From positions 62,001 through 126,000 of the forward strand of contig DBBX01000019.1 of the NCBI GenBank assembly GCA_002292815.1: 64,000 nucleotides of DNA. Direction: 5' to 3'. The translations under genes and the position numbers were made by a program. Of the stretch, positions 9,330 through 19,053 are shown one piece after another. The DNA is from Thiotrichaceae bacterium UBA973. Lineage in GTDB: Bacteria; Pseudomonadota; Gammaproteobacteria; Eutrophobiales; Eutrophobiaceae. Below the pieces are notes generated by a model, which saw nothing but the letters and a program-made list of their open reading frames with translations, searched no databases and was not told the origin of the DNA. The stretch's first letter is position 1. Every line of letters begins with the position of its first letter.

Positions 9330-9361
9330 CCATAAAAGAATCTTAATAGAGCACTTTATCA

Positions 9362-10705
9362 ATGTTAGAAAAAGTTGTTATTGCAAACCGAGGCGAGATA
9401 GCGCTTCGAATACTGCGAGCATGTAAAGAACTAGGTATTAAAACGGTTGCTGCCTATTCAGAGGCCGATCGTGATCAGAAACACGTTTTTCTTTCCGATG
9501 AATCTGTTTGTATCGGTCCCGCAGCCTCGTTGGATAGTTATCTAAATATTCCAGCTGTAATAAGTGCAGCAGAAGTCACCGATGCTGTCGCAATACATCC
9601 GGGGTATGGCTTCCTCTCGGAGAATGCAGATTTTGCAGAACGGGTAGAGCAGAGCGGCTTTGTTTTTATTGGACCGAAAGCGGAGACGATTCGCTTAATG
9701 GGCGATAAAGTATCAGCGATCAGGGCAATGAAAAAAGCAGGGATCCCCTGTGTGCCTGGTTCCGATGGCCCATTGGGTGATGATCAAGCCAAATTAAAAA
9801 AGACCGCCAAGGAAATTGGTTATCCTGTCATTATCAAGGCTGCCGGTGGTGGTGGTGGTCGAGGTATGCGTGTTGTTCATAGTGAAGCAAGTTTAATTAA
9901 GTCGATAACATTAACTCGTGCTGAAGCGGCTTCTGCATTTGGCAATGATATGGTCTACATGGAAAAGTTTCTTGAGCATCCGCGCCACATAGAAATTCAA
10001 ATTCTTGCTGATGAACACGGCAATGTTATTTATCTTGGTGAACGCGATTGTTCCATGCAACGACGCCATCAAAAGGTGATAGAAGAAGCTCCTGCTCCAG
10101 GCCTGGACGAAGCAACTAGAAAGAAAATCGGTGAACGCTGTGTTGAGGCATGTAAAACGATTTCCTATCGTGGCGCAGGTACATTTGAATTTCTTTACGA
10201 GAATGGTGAGTTTTATTTCATTGAGATGAATACCCGAGTTCAAGTAGAACACCCGGTAACAGAAATGATCACCGGTGTTGATATTGTTAAAGAGCAACTA
10301 CATATCGCTAGTGGTGCGCCATTAAGTTATAAACAGGAAGATATTAAAATTAGAGGGCATGCTATTGAGTGCCGTCTTAATGCTGAAGATCCGGTAAATT
10401 TTATGCCGTCACCTGGAACCATCGAGCATTACCATCCGCCCGGTGGTTTTGGTATTCGAGTTGATACCCATGTTTATCAGGGGTACAAGGTGCCGCCGCA
10501 TTATGATTCTATGATTGGTAAGTTAATTGCGCATGCCGAGACCAGAGAATTAGCGATAGCCCGATTATCAATGGCTTTGTCAGAGATTGTTATCGATGGT
10601 ATTAAAACTAATATCCCATTGCACCAGGATCTAGTTCAAGACACGGCGTTTATGGCGGGTGGTACCGATATCCACTATCTGGAGAATAAACTCGGAATTA
10701 AATAA
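9362..10705 (+). CDS. accC: Acetyl-CoA carboxylase biotin carboxylase subunit
   Basis: The 447-residue ATP-grasp enzyme carboxylates biotin on AccB using ATP and bicarbonate. It starts with the family motif KVVIANRGEIALRILRAC. The glycine-rich ATP lid (KAAGGGGGRGM, near 160) and the catalytic MNTRVQVEHPVTE segment (near 290) are intact. Length matches E. coli AccC (449). The stop overlaps the prmA start as TAATG at 10703-10707, so translation is likely coupled. Confidence 0.97.
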   Translation: MLEKVVIANRGEIALRILRACKELGIKTVAAYSEADRDQKHVFLSDESVCIGPAASLDSYLNIPAVISAAEVTDAVAIHPGYGFLSENADFAERVEQSGFVFIGPKAETIRLMGDKVSAIRAMKKAGIPCVPGSDGPLGDDQAKLKKTAKEIGYPVIIKAAGGGGGRGMRVVHSEASLIKSITLTRAEAASAFGNDMVYMEKFLEHPRHIEIQILADEHGNVIYLGERDCSMQRRHQKVIEEAPAPGLDEATRKKIGERCVEACKTISYRGAGTFEFLYENGEFYFIEMNTRVQVEHPVTEMITGVDIVKEQLHIASGAPLSYKQEDIKIRGHAIECRLNAEDPVNFMPSPGTIEHYHPPGGFGIRVDTHVYQGYKVPPHYDSMIGKLIAHAETRELAIARLSMALSEIVIDGIKTNIPLHQDLVQDTAFMAGGTDIHYLENKLGIK

Positions 10706-11613
10706 TGGCCTGGCTTCAACTTGAACTTGAAACAAATCAAACTCAAGCAGAAGAGCTCTCGGAATTACTAGAACAATTTGGAGCAGTTTCTGTTTCATTA
10801 ACGGCGTCTAGTGATGAGCCTCTATTTGATACTCAAGGTCAAGATCCGGGCGAAGACCAGATCGAAAACAATAACAAAAAACTCTGGCAGAAGACGCGTG
10901 TGATTGCCCTCCTCCACCCCGATTCTGATCTCGATATTATGCTGGTGTGTTTACGTGACCGTATTGGCGCTGATAATATCTATCAACATAAAATTGAACT
11001 GTTGAAAGACAAAGACTGGGTTGGCGAGTTTAAAGCTGAGCATCAACCTTTGTTTTTTTCTGATCGAGTTTGTATTTCCCCAAGTTGGTGTGATCAGCCT
11101 GAAAACAACCTTCCTACTCTGGTTCTTGACCCTGGCTTGGCTTTTGGTACCGGCGCGCATCCAACAACTTCTTTATGTATTGAATGGCTGGCTGAAAATG
11201 ATCTAAGCAATAAGGTCGTCATTGATTATGGCTGTGGTTCAGGAATTCTGGCAATGGTCGCTGCGCTATTGGGCGCCAGAAAAGTGTATGCAGTTGATAT
11301 AGATGAACAGGCCATACAGGCCGCGAGAGAGAATATAAACAGAAACAATCTGACCGATAAAATTGTGATGGCTCATGTTGATGATTGTGAGTTGCCCGTC
11401 GCAGACGTCATGGTTGCTAATATATTGATGAACCCCTTAAAAGATTTGCGGGAGAAATTTTCTCAATTAATCAGACCCGAAGGGGATATCATTTTGTCCG
11501 GAATACTTCATGTTCAAGCAGAAGAATGTTTGGACGCGTATGGAGCTTGTTTTAATATGGATGAACCTGTCTTTAATTCAGAGTGGACGCGTTTACACGG
11601 TATTAAAAAGTAA
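10705..11613 (+). CDS. prmA: Ribosomal protein L11 methyltransferase
   Basis: A 302-residue class I methyltransferase that trimethylates L11. The N-terminal substrate-recognition domain (about 1-110) is followed by the PrmA hallmark LDPGLAFGTGAHPTTSLC and motif I DYGCGSGILAM. ANILMNPL is the variant NPPY-like motif of the family. It is linked by TAATG overlaps to both accC and the following zinc-ribbon gene, an arrangement common in gammaproteobacteria. Confidence 0.95.
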   Translation: MAWLQLELETNQTQAEELSELLEQFGAVSVSLTASSDEPLFDTQGQDPGEDQIENNNKKLWQKTRVIALLHPDSDLDIMLVCLRDRIGADNIYQHKIELLKDKDWVGEFKAEHQPLFFSDRVCISPSWCDQPENNLPTLVLDPGLAFGTGAHPTTSLCIEWLAENDLSNKVVIDYGCGSGILAMVAALLGARKVYAVDIDEQAIQAARENINRNNLTDKIVMAHVDDCELPVADVMVANILMNPLKDLREKFSQLIRPEGDIILSGILHVQAEECLDAYGACFNMDEPVFNSEWTRLHGIKK

Positions 11614-12737
11614 TGTTTACAGTCTGCCCCAAATGCTTAAAACAATTTCGCCTTTATGCTGAACATATCGCTGCTGCAGCTGGGCAGGTTCGTTGTGGTT
11701 TTTGTGATGCACAGTTTAATGCTCTGGAACATTTGCACGATGAGCCCTTATCAAACGAAATAATAAGCAAGATTAATCAGCCAGAAACTAAACTTGAGCA
11801 AGAATTAGTAATAGAGCTGGAATCAGAGAATAATTTATCAATCTTAAATGACGAAAATAGCAATGAGCAACTGCTTGCGGTAGAACCTGAGTTTGATATT
11901 CCAAATTATGATGAACCTGAAGAATTAAGTTCTCCGGATAATGGTTTATTAAATACAATTGATGAAAGCAATAGCGAGGAAATACCTGGGGTCAATAGCC
12001 AGGCAATAAATTCAGAGTCAGTGCCGCCAGAAGCCCCGCAATCTGATCAAGATCTAATCATTTCAAACGATGCGGCTAAAAGTGAGACCGAACTCGATAC
12101 GGCTATATATGAAATCGGTGTTGATGACGCGGCAGAAGCTAATAAAATACAAATTAAGGGCGAAGCATTTAAGGACGATCCGCTTGATACAGATGACAAG
12201 GAATCTCATTATGATTTTCCTGAGTCAGATCAGATTTTCTCAGCAGAATCGTCAAAACGACGATGGATACCGACACTTTTCTGGGCTAGCGCCTGTGTTA
12301 TAGGTCTGATAGCCATTACCTTGCAGTTGGTCTGGTTTAATCGTGACCTGGTTTCGATGAAATATCCACAAATAACAACCTATATAAAGCAAGTCTGTGA
12401 TCAACTGGATTGTAGAATATTGCGACATAGAGATACTCAAGCCATTAAATTAGTTAATCGCGATGTGCGCTTGCACCCGAACTATCAAGACACATTGTTG
12501 GTGAATGCCACGATAAATAATCAATTGCCTGTTCGTCAGCCATACCCGCGAGTGCAACTTACCCTATTTGATACTTCTGGTGCTTTATTAGGACATAGGA
12601 AGTTTACTCCTAGTGATTATCTCGATGAAAGCATTGAGCTTGATGAAGGTATGCCGATCAATATTCCGGTACATTTTGTGCTTGAAGTGGTTGGTCCTAC
12701 TGCCGGTGCAGTTAGTTTTGAATTTAGGTTCCTCTAA
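11613..12737 (+). CDS. Zinc-ribbon and DUF3426 membrane protein
   Basis: A 374-residue protein. The N-terminus is an MJ0042-type zinc ribbon with Cys5, Cys8, Cys28 and Cys31. A long, strongly acidic and probably disordered stretch runs to about 210. One membrane helix follows (about 216-240, IPTLFWASACVIGLIAITLQL), then a DUF3426 domain to the end, probably periplasmic. The function is unknown. Families of this type regularly sit between prmA and dusB-fis. The start overlaps the prmA stop by one base. Confidence 0.85.
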   Translation: MFTVCPKCLKQFRLYAEHIAAAAGQVRCGFCDAQFNALEHLHDEPLSNEIISKINQPETKLEQELVIELESENNLSILNDENSNEQLLAVEPEFDIPNYDEPEELSSPDNGLLNTIDESNSEEIPGVNSQAINSESVPPEAPQSDQDLIISNDAAKSETELDTAIYEIGVDDAAEANKIQIKGEAFKDDPLDTDDKESHYDFPESDQIFSAESSKRRWIPTLFWASACVIGLIAITLQLVWFNRDLVSMKYPQITTYIKQVCDQLDCRILRHRDTQAIKLVNRDVRLHPNYQDTLLVNATINNQLPVRQPYPRVQLTLFDTSGALLGHRKFTPSDYLDESIELDEGMPINIPVHFVLEVVGPTAGAVSFEFRFL

Positions 12738-12857
12738 AAAGTAATTGATTTTGTTCAGCAAAAATAAGCTGCTTTCATAGATAAAAATTAACCGTTATCA
12801 TAAGTCATAAAAATAATTCGTCTTACCCATTCTTATAGTTTATAGCGTAGCGGTTTC

Positions 12858-13835
12858 ATGTTTATAGGGTCCCATAGACTTAAAAATAATCTGTTGCTTG
12901 CCCCCATGGCGGGCGTTACTGATCAACCTTTCCGGTTGTTGTGTCGTGAGCTGGGCGCAGGTCTTGTCATTTCGGAAATGATTACGTCGAACCCTGCTTT
13001 ATTTCATACTCGCAAGACTCAACTCCGTTTGACGAATAAAGGCGAGCCAGAACCAAGAGCGGTACAGATTGCAGGGGCAATACCAAAACAAATGGCAGAA
13101 GCGGCGGTGTTTAATGTTAAACATGGTGCAGAGATAATTGATATCAATATGGGCTGCCCGGCAAAGAAAGTGTGTAATCTAATGGCCGGCTCAGCATTAT
13201 TAAGAGACGAGCAACTCGTTGCCGATATTCTTGAGTCAGTTGTAAACGCAGTTTCTGTCCCGGTGACACTGAAAATAAGAACCGGTTGGGATAAAGAAAA
13301 TCGTAATGCCTTAAATATCGCCAAAATCGCTGAATCCACAGGCATCCAGGCACTTACCATCCATGGTCGTACTCGGGCTTGTGCATTTACCGGCATTGCA
13401 GAACACGAGACTGCGGGCGAGATAAAGTCACGCGTTAATATACCGGTAATAGCAAATGGCGATATCACAATGCCTGAAGTGGCGGCTGAAATACTAAAAA
13501 CCTATGGTGTCGATGGCATCATGATCGGCCGAGCAGCACAGGGAAACCCATGGATATTCCGCGAAATCAGTCATTTTCTGGAAACCGGTGAATCACTCGA
13601 AGCACCAAGCACACTAGAAGTAAGCCATACATTGATCCGGCATATACAACATCTGCATCGATTTTATGGGGAAGTTCAAGGCGTTCGTATAGCGCGTAAG
13701 CACATCGCCTGGTATTGCAAGCAACAGCACAATGCGAATGCATTTCGCGCGGTAATTAATCGTGTTGAAGAACCAGAAGAACAGATAGACGTTATAAAGA
13801 ATTACTTTGAAGGACAACAGACATTAGCAGCATGA
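12858..13835 (+). CDS. dusB: tRNA-dihydrouridine synthase B
   Basis: The 325-residue flavoenzyme reduces uridine in the tRNA D-loop (U17 in E. coli DusB). The FMN TIM barrel begins LLLAPMAGVTDQPFR. The catalytic cysteine is Cys100 in NMGCPAKKVCN. TIHGRTR and GIMIGRAAQGNPWIF are also present and match DusB more closely than DusA or DusC. Its stop overlaps the fis start as ATGA, the classic dusB-fis operon in which fis expression depends on translation of dusB. Confidence 0.95.
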   Translation: MFIGSHRLKNNLLLAPMAGVTDQPFRLLCRELGAGLVISEMITSNPALFHTRKTQLRLTNKGEPEPRAVQIAGAIPKQMAEAAVFNVKHGAEIIDINMGCPAKKVCNLMAGSALLRDEQLVADILESVVNAVSVPVTLKIRTGWDKENRNALNIAKIAESTGIQALTIHGRTRACAFTGIAEHETAGEIKSRVNIPVIANGDITMPEVAAEILKTYGVDGIMIGRAAQGNPWIFREISHFLETGESLEAPSTLEVSHTLIRHIQHLHRFYGEVQGVRIARKHIAWYCKQQHNANAFRAVINRVEEPEEQIDVIKNYFEGQQTLAA

Positions 13836-14113
13836 TAAAAACAAAACTAAGAAAACAAACTGCGCATGATCGTGGAGAAGCACCAGAAAAATGTTTGGCA
13901 GATAATGTACAAAGAGCAATGGAAGCCTATTTTGATGATCTTGATGGGCATGAAGCAAGCAATCTCCATGGTCTTTTTTTAGAAGAAGTAGAAAAACCAT
14001 TCTTCGAGGTCGTTATGAAATATACACAAGGAAATATAACTCATGCCGCAAAAATACTGGGCCTAAACAGAGTGACCTTACGTAATCGATTAAAAAAATA
14101 CGGATTGGATTAA
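13832..14113 (+). CDS. fis: Nucleoid-associated DNA-binding protein Fis
   Basis: A 93-residue Fis homologue (E. coli 98). The N-terminal part is diverged. The C-terminal helix-turn-helix (NITHAAKILGLNRVTLRNRLKKYGLD region, last 26 residues) aligns closely with the Fis DNA-binding helix pair. Fis bends DNA, activates rRNA promoters and assists site-specific recombination. It is the distal gene of dusB-fis, coupled by ATGA at 13832-13835. The purine genes purH-purD follow, as in many gammaproteobacteria. Confidence 0.93.
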   Translation: MIKTKLRKQTAHDRGEAPEKCLADNVQRAMEAYFDDLDGHEASNLHGLFLEEVEKPFFEVVMKYTQGNITHAAKILGLNRVTLRNRLKKYGLD

Positions 14114-14169
14114 TATACTAATTACCATCATTCATTCGAATGGTTGCTACCGAGAGGAAATAAATTGTT

Positions 14170-15732
14170 ATGCCAACAGTAAAACGTGCGCTGGTTAGCG
14201 TTTCTGATAAATCTGGAGTTGTTGAGCTATGTAAGGGGTTAAATGAACTTGGCATAGGCATACTCTCAACAGGGGGCACAGCAAAATTATTAGCCGATAA
14301 TAATATTGATGTGGTCGAGGTTTCAGACTACACCGGCTTTCCTGAGATGATGGATGGTCGAGTAAAAACTCTGCATCCCAAGATTCACGGCGGTTTATTA
14401 GGCCGACGTGGAACCGATGATGCGGTTATGCAAGAGCACGACATCGATGGTATTGACCTTGTTGTTGTGAATTTATATCCCTTCGAACAAACAGTAAGCA
14501 AGCCCGATTGTACTCTGGCAGATGCGATAGAAAATATCGATATCGGCGGTCCTGCTATGTTGCGATCAGCGGCAAAGAATCATGCCTCAGTCACCGTAGT
14601 TGTCGATACCGCAGATTACGATGTAGTGTTAAAAGAAATAAAAGAAAATAACGCGAGCGTAAGTGATGAGACCCGATTTCGTTTGGCGCAAAAAGTATTT
14701 GCACATACTGCAAACTATGATGCGAATGTATCAAACTATCTAGGCGCACTTGACGAAACGAAACAGCCAATAGATTTTCCGCTTACCTACTCTACGCAAT
14801 TTAAAAAACGACAAGAGTTACGTTACGGCGAAAACCCGCATCAGTCGGCAGCGTTTTATACTGAACCGAATCCGCCAGCAGGAACACTAGCTAGTGCGAA
14901 GCAGTTTCAGGGGAAAGAACTCTCCTACAATAATATAGCCGATACCGATGCCGCACTGGAATGTGTGCTGTCATTCAAAGAAACAGCATGTGTGATAGTT
15001 AAACATGCAAATCCTTGCGGCGTGGCAATTGGTCGTTCTGTCCTCGAAGCCTACGACCGAGCTTATGCTACTGACCCCACATCAGCCTTTGGTGGCATCA
15101 TTGCTTTTAATAAAGAACTCGATGCTGAAACAGCAAAAGCCATTGTTGAACGACAATTTGTAGAAGTGATCATTGCACCAAGTATTGCGCCTGAGTGCAT
15201 TGAAATAATTGCGAGCAAGAAAGGCGTACGATTATTAGAAGCAGGCAAACGTGAAGGCACGATTCAACAACTCAACATGAAACGTGTCAGTGGAGGTTTG
15301 TTAGTGCAGGATAATGATCAAGGCGTAATAACAAAAGAAGGACTTAAAGTAGTGACAAAAAGGGCGCCGAGTGCACAGGAAATCAATGATCTGATTTTTG
15401 CCTGGCATGTTGTTAAATACGTTAAATCTAATGCAATCATCTATGCGAAGAATAATCAAACCATAGGTATTGGCGCTGGACAGATGAGCCGTGTCTATAG
15501 TGCACGCATTGCTGCAATAAAAGCGGCAGACGAAAAGTTGGAAGTAGCCGGTTCAGTAATGGCATCAGACGCCTTCTTCCCGTTCCGTGATGGACTGGAT
15601 TCAGCGGCAGAGGTTGGCGTAAAGGCAGTCATTCAGCCTGGCGGTTCAATGCGCGATAATGAAGTTATTGCTGCAGCGGATGAACATGACATCGCCATGG
15701 TGTTTACAGGTATCAGACACTTTTTACATTAA
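14170..15732 (+). CDS. purH: Bifunctional AICAR transformylase / IMP cyclohydrolase
   Basis: This 520-residue enzyme performs the last two steps of IMP synthesis. The N-terminal MGS-like cyclohydrolase domain (about 1-200) has STGGTAKLL and the DGRVKTLHPKIHGG loop. The C-terminal transformylase domain has RYGENPHQSAAFY and KHANPCGVAI, with the catalytic Lys-His pair near residue 277. A GAGAGGAAAT purine-rich stretch precedes the ATG. The stop codon abuts the purD start with no gap, so the two form one operon. Confidence 0.97.
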   Translation: MPTVKRALVSVSDKSGVVELCKGLNELGIGILSTGGTAKLLADNNIDVVEVSDYTGFPEMMDGRVKTLHPKIHGGLLGRRGTDDAVMQEHDIDGIDLVVVNLYPFEQTVSKPDCTLADAIENIDIGGPAMLRSAAKNHASVTVVVDTADYDVVLKEIKENNASVSDETRFRLAQKVFAHTANYDANVSNYLGALDETKQPIDFPLTYSTQFKKRQELRYGENPHQSAAFYTEPNPPAGTLASAKQFQGKELSYNNIADTDAALECVLSFKETACVIVKHANPCGVAIGRSVLEAYDRAYATDPTSAFGGIIAFNKELDAETAKAIVERQFVEVIIAPSIAPECIEIIASKKGVRLLEAGKREGTIQQLNMKRVSGGLLVQDNDQGVITKEGLKVVTKRAPSAQEINDLIFAWHVVKYVKSNAIIYAKNNQTIGIGAGQMSRVYSARIAAIKAADEKLEVAGSVMASDAFFPFRDGLDSAAEVGVKAVIQPGGSMRDNEVIAAADEHDIAMVFTGIRHFLH

Positions 15733-17016
15733 ATGAAGATTCTAATCGTTGGTGGTGGTGGTCGTGAACATGCCTTGGCATGGAAGGCGGCGCAGTCTGA
15801 TCAAGTTGAACTGGTCTATGTCGCACCCGGTAATGCAGGTACGGCAACTGAGAACAAGATTGAGAATGTTGAGATTAATGCAGAAGATATTCCGGCATTA
15901 AAGGCATTTGCAGAAAAAGAAAAGATAGGGCTAACGATTATAGGTCCGGAAGTGCCTCTGGTTGCAGGTATCGTCGATGAGTTTCAACTAGCGGGACTAC
16001 CTTGCTTTGGTCCATCGAAAGCAGCGGCGATTCTCGAAGGTTCGAAATCATTTACAAAAGACTTTTTAAAGAAATATAAGATCCCTACCGCAGACTATGA
16101 TGTGTTTACAAAAGTCGAACCTGCGATTGCATATGTAAAATCAAAGACAGTACCTATCGTTATAAAAGCAGATGGCTTAGCGGCGGGGAAAGGCGTGGTA
16201 ATCGCCTCTTCCGAAGAGGAAGCGATAAATACCATCAACGATATGTTGTCAGGTAATAAATTTGGCGAAGCGGGACATCGCGTTGTTGTTGAAGAATTTC
16301 TCGAAGGTGAAGAAGCAAGCTTTATAGCCATGGTCGATGGTGAAAACATATTACCACTTGCCAGTTCACAAGATCATAAGGCGCGTGATGAGGGTGATGC
16401 CGGTCCTAATACTGGTGGCATGGGTGCTTATTCTCCTGCCCCTGTCGTTGATCAAACAATGCACGATCGCATCATGCAAGAAGTCATCATTCCCACTGTT
16501 GAAGGCATGGAAAACGAAGGCAGAACCTATACCGGCTTTCTCTATGCAGGAATCATGATCAACAAAGATGGCACACCCAAGACATTAGAGTTTAATTGTC
16601 GATTCGGTGATCCAGAAACACAACCCATCATGATGCGACTAAAAAGTGATCTGGTAGAGCTTTGTCTTGCGGCAACACGAGGAAGCCTAAATGAATGCCA
16701 TACTGAATGGGACGACCGTGCCGCATTGGGCGTTGTCACCGCATCAGCAGGTTATCCTGCAAGCGCAAGTAAAGGTGATGTAATTAGTGGGTTAGAAAAT
16801 GCGGATAACGAAAATGTAAAAGTTTTTCATGCGGGTACCAAAAATGACGGTAATGATATTGTCACAGCAGGGGGTCGCGTTCTATGCGTGACAGGCTTGG
16901 GTGTGTCGGTTACACAAGCACAAGCAGAAGTATATGCAGCATTAAAAGAAATTAGCTATGAAGGAATGTTCTACAGAAAAGATATCGGTTATCGAGCCGT
17001 AAAAAGAGAGAAGTAA
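15733..17016 (+). CDS. purD: Phosphoribosylamine-glycine ligase
   Basis: A 427-residue ATP-grasp enzyme joining glycine to phosphoribosylamine, step two of purine synthesis. It opens MKILIVGGGGREHALAWK. KADGLAAGKGVVIA forms the ATP lid, GGMGAYSPAP lines the substrate site, and NCRFGDPETQ carries the magnesium ligands. It starts immediately after the purH stop (15730-15732). PurH-PurD pairing is usual in gammaproteobacteria. Confidence 0.97.
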   Translation: MKILIVGGGGREHALAWKAAQSDQVELVYVAPGNAGTATENKIENVEINAEDIPALKAFAEKEKIGLTIIGPEVPLVAGIVDEFQLAGLPCFGPSKAAAILEGSKSFTKDFLKKYKIPTADYDVFTKVEPAIAYVKSKTVPIVIKADGLAAGKGVVIASSEEEAINTINDMLSGNKFGEAGHRVVVEEFLEGEEASFIAMVDGENILPLASSQDHKARDEGDAGPNTGGMGAYSPAPVVDQTMHDRIMQEVIIPTVEGMENEGRTYTGFLYAGIMINKDGTPKTLEFNCRFGDPETQPIMMRLKSDLVELCLAATRGSLNECHTEWDDRAALGVVTASAGYPASASKGDVISGLENADNENVKVFHAGTKNDGNDIVTAGGRVLCVTGLGVSVTQAQAEVYAALKEISYEGMFYRKDIGYRAVKREK

Positions 17017-17102
17017 TTTTCTTCCAAACATCTGGTTTGATTTGATTTTAAAAATTAGCCAATCGCTAGAAATGACCTAATAATAACGGATACGCGCAGA
17101 TT

Positions 17103-17121
17103 TTGGCTTGTAACAAGCCAA
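17103..17121. promoter_or_regulatory. Perfect inverted repeat upstream of the DEAD-box helicase gene
   Basis: TTGGCTTGT and ACAAGCCAA are perfect 9-bp arms around a single A. With a one-base centre it suits a dimeric DNA-binding protein better than an RNA hairpin. It lies 40 bp upstream of a TATAAT box, so it could be an operator. No regulator can be named. Confidence 0.45.
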
Positions 17122-17160
17122 TAAGCCCGTATACTCGCGGCTTCTTGTCGTCTGCTATTG

Positions 17161-17166
17161 TATAAT
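17161..17166 (+). promoter_or_regulatory. Candidate -10 box for the DEAD-box helicase gene
   Basis: A consensus TATAAT lies 45 bp before the chosen ATG (17212). No good -35 hexamer is present at 17 bp. If used, transcription starts near 17173, which rules out the upstream in-frame ATG at 17158 as the start codon. Confidence 0.45.
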
Positions 17167-17211
17167 GCTGGTCACAAGCTGATTCTTGTCCCATATCTGA
17201 AGGTATCCCCC

Positions 17212-19053
17212 ATGAGCAAAACTGACGATTCTCCTACCCTGTCTTTTGACGATTTGTCACTCTCAGCGCCAATGATGAAAGCGCTCAATAAAGTGGGCTA
17301 TGAAACGCCTTCTCCAATTCAGGCGGAAATCATTCCGCATGTTCTGGATGGTCGAGATGTTATTGGGCAAGCGCAAACAGGAACCGGTAAAACGGCCGCA
17401 TTTGCCTTACCGCTGTTATCAAACATCGATCTCAAGTTAACGACTCCGCAAGTTTTGGTGCTGGCACCGACACGTGAGTTAGCCATCCAGGTTGCTGAGG
17501 CCTTTCAAACATACGCGTCTTTTCTTAAGGGCTTCCATGTTTTGCCTATTTATGGCGGTCAGGAATACGGCGTACAGTTGCGTCAACTCAAGCGTGGAGT
17601 GCATGTCGTTGTCGGTACGCCCGGACGGGTCATGGATCATATGCGTCGCGGTACTTTGAAGTTAGATAAATTAACCTGTCTGGTTTTAGATGAAGCCGAT
17701 GAAATGTTACGCATGGGTTTCATTGATGATGTTGAGTGGGTACTTGAGCAATTACCAACGAAACGCCAGATTGCATTGTTTTCAGCAACCATGCCGAATG
17801 AGATTCGAAAGATCTCTAAAAAATATTTAAACAATCCTGAACAAATCACCATCAAAACAAAAAGTATTACGGCAGATACGATTCGCCAACGTTACTTGAT
17901 GGTGAATGGCAGACAAAAGCTTGAAGCTTTAACGACGATTCTGGAAAGCATGACCTTTAGTGCGATCCTTATATTTGTGCGCACCAAGATTGAAACCATG
18001 GAACTCACTGAAAAATTGTCAGCACGTGGATATGCCTGTACTGCATTGAATGGTGATATTACCCAGAAGTTGCGCGAGCAAACTATCAATAAATTAAAAT
18101 CTGGCAAGATTGATATGCTGATTGCAACCGATGTCGCTGCTCGTGGTCTGGATGTAGAACGTATCAGTCACGTTATCAATTATGATATCCCCAGCGACCC
18201 AGAGGCGTATACCCATCGCATCGGACGAACTGGTAGAGCGGGTCGTACCGGTGAAGCTATTTTGTTTGTGACAGGTCGTGAACAACGTTTGTTGAGTATG
18301 ATTGAAAGGGTGACTGGCAAGAAGATCGAACGCATGCATATGCCAACGGTTGAAACGATCAATCAGGAACGTATTGTGCGTTTCAAACAAAGTATTACTG
18401 ATACCCTGGATAGTACCGACACAGAACTCTTTCATTCAATCATTGAAGAATATCAACTTGAATCGGGTCGTTCTGCAATGGACATTGCAACAGCATTGGC
18501 AAAGATTGCACAAGGTGGTGAACCGTTTCTGATGAAACCACAACAAGAACAGAAACGAGACAGATCGCGCAACGATCGTGAGAGAGATAAACCACGCCAA
18601 GAAGGTCGCCGAGATAAACCAAGTCGAGAAGGTCGCCGAGATAAACCGCGTGATGCTGATAGACAACGGTCGCCGAGAGAATCAAGGCCCGATCGCGACA
18701 TGGAACGTTTTCGACTAGAAGTTGGTAGCGAGCATGAAGTAAAGACCAATAATATTGTCGGCGCTATTGCTAATGAAGCGGGTGTTGATAGTCAATACAT
18801 CAAAAACGTCACTATTCATGACAATTATTCAACGGTCGATCTGCCGATGGGTATGCCGAATGATTTATTTAAGGCTATGAAAAAAGTCTGGGTTTCAGGA
18901 CAGCAGCTTAATATTTCACGAATGAGTGATAATTCAGATGCGTCTGATAAACCAAAGAAAAAGAAAGAAAAGAAACCCGCTTCAGCAAAGAAAAGAAGTC
19001 CAAATACGGATAAAAAAAGCTCGCCTAAGCGTAAAACTAAACCTGCCAGTTAA
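17212..19053 (+). CDS. deaD: ATP-dependent DEAD-box RNA helicase DeaD/CsdA
   Basis: This 613-residue RNA helicase has a Q motif (about 11-41), AQTGTGKT (54-61), PTREL, TPGR (136-139), DEAD (160-163), SAT and HRIGRTGR. A C-terminal DbpA-type RNA-binding domain follows an Arg/Asp/Lys-rich linker, and the tail is Lys-rich. DeaD acts in cold-shock RNA unwinding and 50S assembly. An in-frame ATG exists at 17158, but the 18 extra residues are not conserved in the family and overlap a TATAAT box, so ATG 17212 is chosen. The last 17 bases overlap the convergent hisH gene. Confidence 0.93.
   Translation: MSKTDDSPTLSFDDLSLSAPMMKALNKVGYETPSPIQAEIIPHVLDGRDVIGQAQTGTGKTAAFALPLLSNIDLKLTTPQVLVLAPTRELAIQVAEAFQTYASFLKGFHVLPIYGGQEYGVQLRQLKRGVHVVVGTPGRVMDHMRRGTLKLDKLTCLVLDEADEMLRMGFIDDVEWVLEQLPTKRQIALFSATMPNEIRKISKKYLNNPEQITIKTKSITADTIRQRYLMVNGRQKLEALTTILESMTFSAILIFVRTKIETMELTEKLSARGYACTALNGDITQKLREQTINKLKSGKIDMLIATDVAARGLDVERISHVINYDIPSDPEAYTHRIGRTGRAGRTGEAILFVTGREQRLLSMIERVTGKKIERMHMPTVETINQERIVRFKQSITDTLDSTDTELFHSIIEEYQLESGRSAMDIATALAKIAQGGEPFLMKPQQEQKRDRSRNDRERDKPRQEGRRDKPSREGRRDKPRDADRQRSPRESRPDRDMERFRLEVGSEHEVKTNNIVGAIANEAGVDSQYIKNVTIHDNYSTVDLPMGMPNDLFKAMKKVWVSGQQLNISRMSDNSDASDKPKKKKEKKPASAKKRSPNTDKKSSPKRKTKPAS
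18601..18647 (+). repeat. In-frame tandem repeat in the helicase tail
   Basis: A 20-base unit (18601-18620) is repeated exactly at 18628-18647, a period of 27 bases or nine codons. It encodes repeated EGRRDKP units in the Arg-rich linker before the RNA-binding domain. The copy number could vary by slippage without breaking the frame. Confidence 0.7.

Noticed and set aside
13019..13468. 149-codon antisense frame inside dusB
   Set aside because: It mirrors a strongly conserved coding region and has no motif or ribosome site.
17158..17211. Upstream ATG for the DEAD-box helicase
   Set aside because: It overlaps the TATAAT box, and the extra 18 residues are not family-like.
18094..18749. Several antisense open frames across the helicase C-terminus
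   Set aside because: They are shadows of the repetitive Arg-rich coding region, with no ribosome sites or family match.
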